Source: Pseudorhodoferax sp965279475
Lineage (GTDB): Bacteria > Pseudomonadota > Gammaproteobacteria > Burkholderiales > Burkholderiaceae_C
Length of the DNA stretch: 64,000 bases
NCBI GenBank assembly: GCA_965279475.1
Contig: CBDIIA010000003.1
Coordinates: 4,464,001 to 4,528,000 of the forward strand
Direction: 5' to 3'
Shown here: in pieces, positions 50,890-58,708 of the stretch
Layout: every line of letters starts with the position of its first letter
Position numbering within the stretch: position 1 is the stretch's first letter
The notes under the pieces: model-generated
What the model saw: the letters and a program-made list of their open reading frames with translations, nothing else
Told to the model about the DNA's origin: nothing
Database searches by the model: none
Position numbers and translations under genes: made by a program

Positions 50890-51869
50890 GCGTGCGTCCC
50901 TCCAGCACCGGCGGGCAGGTGGTCGAGCGTGGCCGTCGCGAGCACCCGCAGGCACAGCTCGGGATAGGCGATGCCGGCGGCGCGGGCCGACATCGGCACC
51001 AGCGAGTGGCCGGTCATGCCGGGCGAGGTGTTCATCTCGAGCAGGAAGGGCTTGCGGTCGCTGGCGCGGATCATCAGGTCGGCCCGGCCCCAGCCGCGGC
51101 AGCCGAGGGCGCGGTACGACGCCAGCACGATGCGCTGGATCTCGCGCTCTTCGGCCTCGGGCAGTCCGCTCGGGCACAGGTACTGCACGACGTCGGTGAA
51201 GTACTTGTTCTGGTAGTCGTAGGCGCCTTCGGGTGCCTGGATGCGCACCACCGGCAGCGCGATGGCGTCGGCGCCCGTGCCCAGCACCGGGCAGGTAACC
51301 TCTTCACCTTCGATGAACTCCTCGCACAGCACCTCGGGGTCGTACTGCGCCGACAGGCGCACCGCATCGAGCATCTCCGAGTAACCCTGCACCTTGGTGA
51401 CACCGATCGAAGAGCCTTCGCGCGGCGGCTTCACGATCAGCGGCAGGCCCAGCACGTCGGGCACCAGGCGCACCTGCTCGCGCTGCTGCCCGTCTACCGG
51501 CAGCACGTGGTAGCGCGGCGTGGGCAGGGCGCAGGTGCTCCACACACGCTTGGTCATGACCTTGTCCATCGCGATGCTGGAGGCCATCACGCCCGAGCCG
51601 GTGTACGGAACGCCCAGCAGCTCGAGCGCACCCTGCACCGTGCCGTCTTCGCCGTAGCGGCCGTGCAGCGCGATGAAGCAGCGGGCGAAGCCGTCGGCCT
51701 TGAGCTCGTGCAGGCCGCGTTCGGCCGGGTCGAACGCATGGGCGTCGACGCCCACCGAGCGCAGCGCCTCCAGCACGCCGGCGCCCGACATCAGCGAGAC
51801 CTCGCGTTCGGCCGAGCGTCCCCCCATCAACACCGCGACTTTCCCAAGCTGACTGGCATCGTTGCTCAT
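50886..51869 (-). CDS. ddl: D-alanine--D-alanine ligase
   Basis: Makes the D-Ala-D-Ala that MurF adds. The 327-residue ATP-grasp enzyme has GKVAVLMGGRSAEREVSLMSG (substrate Glu), IALHGRYGEDGTVQGALELL, PYTGSGVMASSIAMDK, PPREGSSIGVTKV, CEEFIEGEEVTCPVLG, RGWGRADLMIR and LEMNTSPGMTGHSLVP. Start at 51869 (MSNDASQLGK), overlapping the murC stop (ATGA). The last ~15 residues are Ala/Gly-rich. Confidence 0.98.
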   Translation of the reverse strand: MSNDASQLGKVAVLMGGRSAEREVSLMSGAGVLEALRSVGVDAHAFDPAERGLHELKADGFARCFIALHGRYGEDGTVQGALELLGVPYTGSGVMASSIAMDKVMTKRVWSTCALPTPRYHVLPVDGQQREQVRLVPDVLGLPLIVKPPREGSSIGVTKVQGYSEMLDAVRLSAQYDPEVLCEEFIEGEEVTCPVLGTGADAIALPVVRIQAPEGAYDYQNKYFTDVVQYLCPSGLPEAEEREIQRIVLASYRALGCRGWGRADLMIRASDRKPFLLEMNTSPGMTGHSLVPMSARAAGIAYPELCLRVLATATLDHLPAGAGGTHA

Positions 51870-53269
51870 CGCTGGCCTCCGATCTCGACCACTTTGGCAG
51901 GCACGCCACCGATGGAGCCTGCCCCCATGCACATCACGACGTCGCCGGCGCGCGCGTTGTCGAGGATGGCGCGCGGCATGTCGGCAATGTCGTCGACGAA
52001 CACCGGCTCCACCTTGCCTGCGACACGCAAGGCCCGGGCCAGCGCGCGGCCGTCCGCGGCCACGATCGGCGCCTCGCCGGCGGCGTAGACCTCGGCCAGC
52101 AGCACCGCGTCGGCGTCGCCGATCACCTTGACGAAATCCTCGAAACAATCCCGCGTGCGGGTGTAGCGGTGCGGCTGGAACGCCAGCACCAGGCGGCGCC
52201 CCGGGTACGCGCCGCGCGCAGCCGCCAGCGTGACCGCCATCTCGACCGGGTGGTGGCCGTAGTCCTCGATCAGCGTGAAGTGCCCGCCGTCGGTGCTCGG
52301 CACGTCGCCGTAGACCTGGAAGCGGCGGCCCACGCCCTTGAACTCGGCCAGCGCCTTCTGCACCGCCGCGTCCGGAATGTTCAGCTCGACCGCCACCGCG
52401 ATCGCCGACAGCGCATTCAGCACGTTGTGCCGGCCGGCCAGGTTCAGCACGATTGGCAGGTCAGGCAGCGTGACGCCGTTTCGCCGCTGCGCGGTGAAAT
52501 GCATCTGCCCGCCGACGGCCCGCACGTCCAGCGCCTGCACCTGGGCACCGTCGTCGAAGCCGTAGCTGGTGACCGGGCAGGTGACCTGGGGCACGATCTC
52601 GCGCACCGCCGGGTCGTCGGTGCACAGGATCGCCGTGCCGTAGAACGGCATGCGGTGCAGGAAATCGACGAACGCCAACTTCAGCCGGCCGAAGTCGTGG
52701 CCGTAGGTCTCCATGTGGTCGGCGTCGATGTTGGTGACGACCGCCATCACCGGCAGCAGGTTCAGAAAGGACGCGTCGGACTCGTCGGCCTCGACCACGA
52801 TGTAGTCGCCGCTGCCGAGCTTGGCATTGGCACCGGCGCTGTTGAGCCGCCCGCCGATCACGAAGGTCGGGTCCAGGCCGGCTTCGGCCAGCACGCTGGC
52901 CACGAGGCTGGTGGTGGTGGTCTTGCCGTGCGTGCCGGCGATCGCGATGCCCTGCTTCAGGCGCATCAGTTCGGCCAGCATCAGCGCGCGCGGCACCACC
53001 GGGATGTGCATCTCGCGCGCCTTCAGCACTTCGGGGTTGTCCTGCTGCACGGCGGTGGAGGTAACCACCGCGTCGGCACCCACCACGTTGTCCGCCGCAT
53101 GACCCACCATCGTCGTGATGCCGAGCCCGGCCAGCCGGCGCAGCGTCGCGCTGTCGGACAGGTCGGAGCCCGAGATCACGTAGCCCAGGTTCAGCAGGAT
53201 CTCGGCGATGCCGCTCATGCCGACGCCGCCCACGCCGACGAAGTGGATGTGGCGAATCGCGTGTTTCAT
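51866..53269 (-). CDS. murC: UDP-N-acetylmuramate--L-alanine ligase MurC
   Basis: Adds L-Ala to UDP-MurNAc. Start at 53269 (MKHAIRHIHFVGVGGVGMSG). The 467-residue product has the Rossmann-like HFVGVGGVGMSGIAEILL, IAGTHGKTTTTSLVASVLA (P-loop near residue 112), VEADESDASFLNLLP, NIDADHMETYGHDF and EDYGHHPVEMAVTL in domain 3. It overlaps ddl at its end and a 28-codon frame at its start; that frame begins with the same first eleven residues as MurC. Confidence 0.98.
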   Translation of the reverse strand: MKHAIRHIHFVGVGGVGMSGIAEILLNLGYVISGSDLSDSATLRRLAGLGITTMVGHAADNVVGADAVVTSTAVQQDNPEVLKAREMHIPVVPRALMLAELMRLKQGIAIAGTHGKTTTTSLVASVLAEAGLDPTFVIGGRLNSAGANAKLGSGDYIVVEADESDASFLNLLPVMAVVTNIDADHMETYGHDFGRLKLAFVDFLHRMPFYGTAILCTDDPAVREIVPQVTCPVTSYGFDDGAQVQALDVRAVGGQMHFTAQRRNGVTLPDLPIVLNLAGRHNVLNALSAIAVAVELNIPDAAVQKALAEFKGVGRRFQVYGDVPSTDGGHFTLIEDYGHHPVEMAVTLAAARGAYPGRRLVLAFQPHRYTRTRDCFEDFVKVIGDADAVLLAEVYAAGEAPIVAADGRALARALRVAGKVEPVFVDDIADMPRAILDNARAGDVVMCMGAGSIGGVPAKVVEIGGQR

Positions 53270-53271
53270 GC
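53236..53271 (-). repeat. 36-bp direct repeat, copy at the murC start
   Basis: These 36 bases cover the first codons of murC. They match 53319-53354 at 34 of 36 positions. Both differences are in third codon positions (GCG/GCC and ATT/ATC), so both copies read MKHAIRHIHFV. Confidence 0.9.
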
Positions 53272-53352
53272 GCGGCCTCCGCACACGCGCAGACCGGCTT
53301 CGGCGGCCTCGTGCTGCACGACGAAGTGGATGTGGCGGATGGCGTGTTTCAT
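53266..53352 (-). CDS. 28-residue bridging micro-ORF between murG and murC
   Basis: The ATG at 53352 overlaps the murG stop (ATGA), and the TGA at 53266-53268 overlaps the murC start in the same way. The frame exactly fills the gap. Its first 11 residues (MKHAIRHIHFV) equal the MurC start and the other 17 (VQHEAAEAGLRVCGGRA) are unrelated to it. It may be a relay that carries ribosomes from murG to murC, produced by duplication of the murC start. Two synonymous changes between the copies hint that translation is kept, but two sites are few. No known protein family. Confidence 0.55.
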   Translation of the reverse strand: MKHAIRHIHFVVQHEAAEAGLRVCGGRA

Positions 53353-53354
53353 GC
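53319..53354 (-). repeat. 36-bp direct repeat, copy at the micro-ORF start
   Basis: Second copy of the murC start segment, 83 bp from the other. It covers the last bases of murG and the first codons of the 28-residue frame. Confidence 0.9.
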
Positions 53355-54425
53355 CGCTGCCAGCCTTTCGATCTGGTCCGCGACACGGGCCGCCGCCTGC
53401 GGCTTGGCCAGCGCACGCGCCTTCGTTGCCATCGCCAGCAGCGTGGCACGCGTCAGCCCGGCGATCAGATCGGCCAGGCCGCGCGCGGTCAGCTCGGCCT
53501 GCGGCAGATGGATGCCCGCGCCGTGCCCGGCCAGCCACTGGGCGTTGTCGCCCTGGTGCGCCGTGGTGCTGACGATCAACGGCACCAGCACGGCGGCGAC
53601 GCCGGCCGCGCACAGCTCGCTCACGGTCACCGCGCCGGCGCGGCAGACGATCAGGTCACAGGTGGCCAGTTCGCGCGCCATGTCGTCGATGAAGGGCACG
53701 ACATCGGCCTCGACGCCGGCATCGGCATAGGCCTGCGCCACACCGGCGTCGTTGCCCTGGCCGGTCTGGTGCTTGACGCGGGGGCGCTGCGCCGCGTCGA
53801 GCAGCGCCAGCGCCTGCGGCAGGCGTTCGTTCAGCACCCGCGCGCCGAGGCTGCCGCCGACCACCAGCACACGCAACGCACCCTCGCGCCCGGCAAACCG
53901 CTCGGCGGGCGCGGGCAAGGCCTCGATCTCGGCGCGCACCGGATTGCCGGTGACCTGGGCGTTCTTCGTGCCCTGGGCGGCGGCTCCGTCGAAGCCGAAC
54001 GCCACCGCGTCGGCGATCGGCAGCAAGGCCCGGTTGCTCATCAGCAGCGATGCATCGGCGTTGACCAGCGCCAGCGGCTTGCCGAGCACGGTCGCCATCA
54101 GCCCGCCGGGAAAACACACATAGCCGCCCATGCCCAGCACCACGTCGGGCCGGCGGCGGCGCAGGATCTGCAGGCAGGCCCAGAACGCGCCGAGCAGGCG
54201 CATGCCGCCGGTCATCGTGTGCAGCAGGCCCTTGCCGCGCAGGCCCGAGAAACCGATCGTGTCGAGCGGGATGCCGCTGGGCGGCACCAGCCGGTTCTCC
54301 ATGCCGGTGCGCGTGCCGAGCCAGCTCACGCTCCAGCCACGGGACTGCAGTTCGCGTGCGACGGCCAGGCCAGGGATCACGTGCCCGCCGGTTCCCGCCG
54401 CCATCACGACGAGGTGGTACTTCAT
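53349..54425 (-). CDS. murG: Lipid II synthase MurG
   Basis: GlcNAc transferase that turns lipid I into lipid II at the inner face of the membrane. Start at 54425 (MKYHLVVMAAGTGGHVIPGL). The 358-residue GT28 enzyme has the first G loop AAGTGGHVIPGLAVA, VLGMGGYVCFPGGLMA (second G loop), NADASLLMSNRAL, ALRVLVVGGSLGARVLNERL (third G loop), TGQGN and DLIVCRAGAVTVSELCAAG with the UDP-GlcNAc-binding residues. It is flanked on both sides by micro-ORFs joined by 4-bp overlaps. Confidence 0.98.
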   Translation of the reverse strand: MKYHLVVMAAGTGGHVIPGLAVARELQSRGWSVSWLGTRTGMENRLVPPSGIPLDTIGFSGLRGKGLLHTMTGGMRLLGAFWACLQILRRRRPDVVLGMGGYVCFPGGLMATVLGKPLALVNADASLLMSNRALLPIADAVAFGFDGAAAQGTKNAQVTGNPVRAEIEALPAPAERFAGREGALRVLVVGGSLGARVLNERLPQALALLDAAQRPRVKHQTGQGNDAGVAQAYADAGVEADVVPFIDDMARELATCDLIVCRAGAVTVSELCAAGVAAVLVPLIVSTTAHQGDNAQWLAGHGAGIHLPQAELTARGLADLIAGLTRATLLAMATKARALAKPQAAARVADQIERLAAA

Positions 54426-54538
54426 ATCCACCGCCTCCGATGGATCGCGATGGATCTGCGGCCGCGCCGGTCGGCGGCAGCGGCTCTTCGCGCTATGTCG
54501 ATCCCCACTGCGCGGGGCCCCTCGCCAAGTGCGCTCAT
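54422..54538 (-). CDS. 38-residue bridging micro-ORF between ftsW and murG
   Basis: The ATG at 54538 overlaps the ftsW stop (ATGA), and the TGA at 54422-54424 overlaps the murG start. The frame thus spans the 109-bp gap without a base to spare on either side. The product (MSALGEGPRAVGIDIARRAA at its start, ending HRRRWI) is Arg-rich and resembles no family I know. Just before its end the mRNA has CGGAGGCGG, a suitable ribosome site for murG. The frame may be a translational relay like the one after murG. Confidence 0.5.
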   Translation of the reverse strand: MSALGEGPRAVGIDIARRAAAADRRGRRSIAIHRRRWI

Positions 54539-55791
54539 AGCCGCACCCCATGCATCAACTGTCTTGACTCGTAGTCGATCCTGAGCACAACCGCAATCGC
54601 CACCACGTTCATCAGGATCGCCGACCCGCCGAAGCTCATCAACGGCAGCGTCAGGCCCTTGGTCGGCAGCGCGCCCAGGTTCACGCCCATGTTGATGAAG
54701 GTCTGGAAACCCATCCAAACGCCGACGCCCTGGGCCACCAGGCCGGCGAACACACGGTCGAGCGCGATGGCTTGCCGGCCGATGTGCATGATGCGGCGGA
54801 TCAGCCAGAAGAACAGGCCGATCACGCAGACCACGCCGACCAGGCCGAACTCCTCGCCGATCACCGCCAGCAGGAAGTCGGTGTGGGCCTCGGGCAGCCA
54901 GCTCATCTTCTCGATGCTGCCGCCCAGGCCCACGCCGAAGATCTCGCCGCGCCCGATGGCGATCAGCGAGTGCGACAGCTGGTAGCCCTTGCCCAGCGCG
55001 TGTTTCTCGCTCCACGGGTCGAGGTAGGCAAAGATGCGCTCGCGCCGCCATTCCGACAGCGCGACCATCAGTCCGAAGGCCACCACCATCACGGCCGCGA
55101 TCAGGAAGAACATGCGCGCGTTGACGCCGCCCAGGAACAGGATGCCCATCGCGATGACCGCGATCACCATGAAGGCGCCCATGTCGGGCTCGGCCAGCAG
55201 CAGCACGCCAACCACGGCCACGGCCACGGCCATCGGCAGCACGGCGTGCAGGAACTTCTCCTTCACCTCCATCTTGCGCACCATGTAGTCGGCCGCATAA
55301 AGCAGCACGGCGAACTTGGCGAGTTCGGACGGCTGGAAGTTCATGATGCCGATCGAGATCCAGCGCCGCGCGCCGTTCACGCCCTTGCCGATGAACGGGA
55401 TCAGCACCGCGATCAGCAGCACCAGCGACAGCACGAACAGCCAGGGCGCGATCTTCTCCCAGGTCGACATCGGCACCTGGAACGCCAGCAGGCCGGCGAC
55501 GAAGGCGACCGCGATCGCGGCCGCGTGGCGCACCAGGAAATGGGTGTGTGCATAACGCGAGAACTTGGGGTTGTCCGGCATCGCGATCGAGGCCGAATAC
55601 ACCATCACCAGACCCCAGACCAGCAGCGCCACCATGACCCACAGCAGCGTCTGGTCGAAGCCGTGCACGCGCACCGGCGTGGCCGTGGTGCGCGAGAAGC
55701 CGCTCGCACCCAGCCGCACCGGCAGCGCGTCGGCCGCCGCCTGCGGCAGGCCGCGGAACCACGATGGCAGGCGCAACGAGGGCAGGTTCAT
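54535..55791 (-). CDS. ftsW: Septal SEDS glycosyltransferase FtsW
   Basis: Polymerises lipid II at the septum with FtsI. The 418-residue protein has about ten membrane segments and the SEDS landmarks GARRWISIGIMNFQPSELAK, LLLAEPDMGAFMVI (catalytic Asp loop), LPEAHTDFLLAVIGEEFG and TKGLTLPLMSFGGSAILM. The N-terminal ~45 residues before the first segment are longer than in E. coli. Its start overlaps murD (ATGA). Confidence 0.97.
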   Translation of the reverse strand: MNLPSLRLPSWFRGLPQAAADALPVRLGASGFSRTTATPVRVHGFDQTLLWVMVALLVWGLVMVYSASIAMPDNPKFSRYAHTHFLVRHAAAIAVAFVAGLLAFQVPMSTWEKIAPWLFVLSLVLLIAVLIPFIGKGVNGARRWISIGIMNFQPSELAKFAVLLYAADYMVRKMEVKEKFLHAVLPMAVAVAVVGVLLLAEPDMGAFMVIAVIAMGILFLGGVNARMFFLIAAVMVVAFGLMVALSEWRRERIFAYLDPWSEKHALGKGYQLSHSLIAIGRGEIFGVGLGGSIEKMSWLPEAHTDFLLAVIGEEFGLVGVVCVIGLFFWLIRRIMHIGRQAIALDRVFAGLVAQGVGVWMGFQTFINMGVNLGALPTKGLTLPLMSFGGSAILMNVVAIAVVLRIDYESRQLMHGVRL

Positions 55792-57527
55792 GACGGGCTC
55801 AGCTCCGTGTCGATGCCGGCGTCCGCGGCCAGCGCCGCCACCGCGGCGCGAAACACCTCGGCGCGGTGCTCGTAGTTGCGGAACATGTCGAAGCTGGCGC
55901 AGGCCGGTGACATCAGCACCGCATCGCCGGGATGGGCACGCTCGGTCGCGAGCTGCACCGCGCGCTCCATGCTGTCGGCATCCAGCAGCGACACGCCGGT
56001 GTCGGCGAGCGCGGCGCGGATCTGCGGCGCGTCGCGCCCGATCAGCACGGCCGCGCGCGCATGGCGGGCCGCGGCCGGTGCCAGCGGACCGAAGTCCTGG
56101 CCCTTGCCGTCGCCCCCCAGGATCACGACGACGCGGCGCTCGGCGCCCAGACCGAGCAAAGCCGCGACCGTGGCGCCGACGTTCGTGCCTTTGCTGTCGT
56201 CGAAGTATTCGATCTCGCGCACGATCGCCACCGACTCGACGCGGTGCGGCTCGCCGCGGTACTCGCGCAGGCCGAACAGCATCGGCGCCAGCGCGCAGCC
56301 GGCGGCATTCGCAAGCGCCAGCGCGGCCAGTGCATTGACCGCGTTGTGCCGGCCACGGATGCGCAGTGCGTCCGCCGGCATCAGGCGCTGGAAGTGCAGG
56401 TCTTCGGGGCCTTCGGAGCGTTTGCGCCGCGTGCCGTCGGCGTCCATCGCGCGCACCAGCCAGGCCATGCCGTTGACGACCTCGATGCCGTAGTCGCCCG
56501 GCCGCTGCGGCATGTCGCCGCCGAAGCCCAGGTACTCGCGTGCGACGCTGCGGCCGCGTGCACCCTTCACGGGCTGCGGCTTGGGCAGCATCGCCATCAC
56601 CGCGGCATCGTCGCGGTTCAGCACCATCAGCGTCGACGCGCCGAACACGCGCGCCTTGGCGGCCGCATAGGCCTCCAGGCTACCGTGCCAGTCAAGGTGG
56701 TCCTGCGTCACGTTGAGCACGGTGGCGGCGGTGGGCTCGAAGCCCTGCACGCCGTCGAGTTGGAAGCTGGAGAGTTCGAGCACCCACACCTGGGGCAGCG
56801 TGTCGTTGGCGATGTGCGCCGCCAGCGTGTCGAGCAGACTGGGGCCGATGTTGCCGGCCACGGCCACCGTCTTGCCGGCACGCTCGACCAGTTGCCCGGT
56901 GAGCGAGGTGACCGTGGTCTTGCCGTTGGTGCCGGTGATGGCGAGCACGGATGGGCGGTAGCCGGCGGCGACCGGCGGCGCGGCCACGACGAGCGGGGTG
57001 TCGTCATCGTCCGGTGCCACGGTGTCGGTGCCTTCGACAGCTTCGGCCGCGTCGGCGGGCACATCCAGGGGCGCGGTGTCGGCTTCGGGCAGAGCGGCCT
57101 CCAGCGCCGCCGCCGGCTCGACCGATGCAGGCGCTTGCGCTGGATCTTCCACCGGAACCGGCGCATCGGCCGGCGTGTCCACCGCACGCAGGTCGTGCAG
57201 CGCCCGCGCGAACAGATCGAGTTCACCGCCGACCGGCACACCCATCGCCACGGCCGCCTGCAGCACCGGCTGCAGCACCTGCGGCGACAGGCCTGGCGAG
57301 CGGTAGACCGCGCGGATCGGCGTGCCTTCGACCAGCTCTGCACCGAACGGCCCGGTCACGATGGCCACGTTGGGAAATTCCTGGCGCAACGCGTCCAGGT
57401 GCGGCGGTGCCTCGCGCGTGTCGGCCACGGTCACGTGCGCGCCATGGCGTGCGCACCAGCGCGCCATCGCCAGGCCGGACGCACCGAGGCCCAGAACCAG
57501 GACGGGAAGATCTTGCAGGTGACGCAT
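55788..57527 (-). CDS. murD: UDP-MurNAc-L-Ala--D-Glu ligase MurD with large insert
   Basis: Adds D-Glu in the peptidoglycan precursor pathway. Start at 57527 (MRHLQDLPVLVLGLGASGLA). The 579-residue product is well above the usual 440-500. The nucleotide-like domain 1 ends near residue 112, then comes a ~74-residue Pro/Ala/Asp/Glu-rich segment (VPVEDPAQAPASVEPAAALE is part of it, and DDDD near 173-176), then the catalytic domain: LAITGTNGKTTVTSLTGQL (P-loop), LELSSFQLDG, NVTQDHLDWHGSLEAYAAAK, RGRHNAVNALAAL, and YFDDSKGTNVGAT in domain 3. The insert lies at the domain 1-2 joint and should loop out. All catalytic motifs are intact. Confidence 0.96.
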   Translation of the reverse strand: MRHLQDLPVLVLGLGASGLAMARWCARHGAHVTVADTREAPPHLDALRQEFPNVAIVTGPFGAELVEGTPIRAVYRSPGLSPQVLQPVLQAAVAMGVPVGGELDLFARALHDLRAVDTPADAPVPVEDPAQAPASVEPAAALEAALPEADTAPLDVPADAAEAVEGTDTVAPDDDDTPLVVAAPPVAAGYRPSVLAITGTNGKTTVTSLTGQLVERAGKTVAVAGNIGPSLLDTLAAHIANDTLPQVWVLELSSFQLDGVQGFEPTAATVLNVTQDHLDWHGSLEAYAAAKARVFGASTLMVLNRDDAAVMAMLPKPQPVKGARGRSVAREYLGFGGDMPQRPGDYGIEVVNGMAWLVRAMDADGTRRKRSEGPEDLHFQRLMPADALRIRGRHNAVNALAALALANAAGCALAPMLFGLREYRGEPHRVESVAIVREIEYFDDSKGTNVGATVAALLGLGAERRVVVILGGDGKGQDFGPLAPAAARHARAAVLIGRDAPQIRAALADTGVSLLDADSMERAVQLATERAHPGDAVLMSPACASFDMFRNYEHRAEVFRAAVAALAADAGIDTELSPS

Positions 57528-57529
57528 GG

Positions 57530-58708
57530 CTACCTGAGCTTCAGGGTCGACAGGCCGACCAGGCACAACAGCATCGTGATGATCCAGAAACGCACGACGA
57601 CCTGCGTCTCCTTCCACCCGCTCTTCTCGAAGTGGTGGTGCAGCGGCGCCATCTTCAGCATGCGCCGGCCCGTGCCGTACTTCTTCTTCGTGTACTTGAA
57701 CCAGCTGACCTGCAACATCACCGACAGCGCCTCGACGACGAAGATGCCGCCCATGATCGCCAGCACGATTTCCTGCCGCACGATGACGGCAATGGTGCCC
57801 AGCGCACCGCCGAGTGCCAGCGCACCCACGTCGCCCATGAACACCTGGGCCGGATGGGTGTTGAACCACAGGAAGGCCAGGCCCGCGCCAGCCACCGCGG
57901 CGCAGAAGATCAGCAGCTCGCCCGACCCCGGGATGTAGGGGAACAGCAGGTAGCGCGAGAACACCGAACTGCCGGTCACGTAGGCGAACACGCCCAGCGC
58001 CGAGCCCACCATCACCACCGGCATGATGGCCAGGCCGTCCAGCCCGTCGGTCAGGTTCACGGCGTTGCTGGAGCCGACGATGACCAGGTAGGTCAGGATC
58101 ACGAAGCCCAGCACGCCTAGCGGGTAGCTGATCTCCTTGAAGAACGGCAGCTGCAGGCCGGCCTTGGGCGGCAGGTTCAGGTCGAAGCCCGAGCGCACCC
58201 AGGTCATGAACAGTTCGAACACACGCAGGTTCGAGTTCTCGGAGATGCTGAACACCAGGTACAGCGCGGCCACCAGGCCGATCACCGATTGCCAGAAGTA
58301 CTTCTCGCGCGAGCGCATGCCCTCGGGATCCTTGTGCACCACCTTGCGCCAATCGTCGACCCAGCCGATCGCGCCGAAACCGAAGGTCACCAACAGCACG
58401 ATCCAGACGAAACGGTTCGTCAGGTCGAACCACAGCAGCGTGGAGATGGCGATCGACAGCAGGATCAAGACGCCGCCCATGGTCGGCGTGCCGCTCTTGC
58501 TCATGTGCGCCTCGATGCCGTAGCCGCGGATCGGCTGGCCGATCTTCAGCTCGCCGAGGCGGCGGATCACGTAGGGGCCGGCCAGCAGGCCGATCAGCAG
58601 CGCCGTCATCGCCGCCATCACGGCGCGCAGCGTCAGGTACTGGAACACGCGGAAGAACCCGAGTTCCGGCGACAGGCCTTGCAGCCATTGGGCAAGGCTA
58701 AGCAGCAT
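57530..58708 (-). CDS. mraY: Phospho-MurNAc-pentapeptide translocase MraY
   Basis: Makes lipid I from undecaprenyl phosphate. The 392-residue protein has ten predicted segments, SKSGTPTMGGVLILL, FGAIGWVDDWRKV (DD motif), SSNAVNLTDGLDGLAIMP, MGDVGALALGG and MAPLHHHFEKSGW (HHH motif). Start at 58708, inside the end of murF (11-bp overlap); the stop is two bases before murD. Slightly longer than E. coli MraY, with an additional loop near SENSNLRVFELFMTW. Confidence 0.98.
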   Translation of the reverse strand: MLLSLAQWLQGLSPELGFFRVFQYLTLRAVMAAMTALLIGLLAGPYVIRRLGELKIGQPIRGYGIEAHMSKSGTPTMGGVLILLSIAISTLLWFDLTNRFVWIVLLVTFGFGAIGWVDDWRKVVHKDPEGMRSREKYFWQSVIGLVAALYLVFSISENSNLRVFELFMTWVRSGFDLNLPPKAGLQLPFFKEISYPLGVLGFVILTYLVIVGSSNAVNLTDGLDGLAIMPVVMVGSALGVFAYVTGSSVFSRYLLFPYIPGSGELLIFCAAVAGAGLAFLWFNTHPAQVFMGDVGALALGGALGTIAVIVRQEIVLAIMGGIFVVEALSVMLQVSWFKYTKKKYGTGRRMLKMAPLHHHFEKSGWKETQVVVRFWIITMLLCLVGLSTLKLR

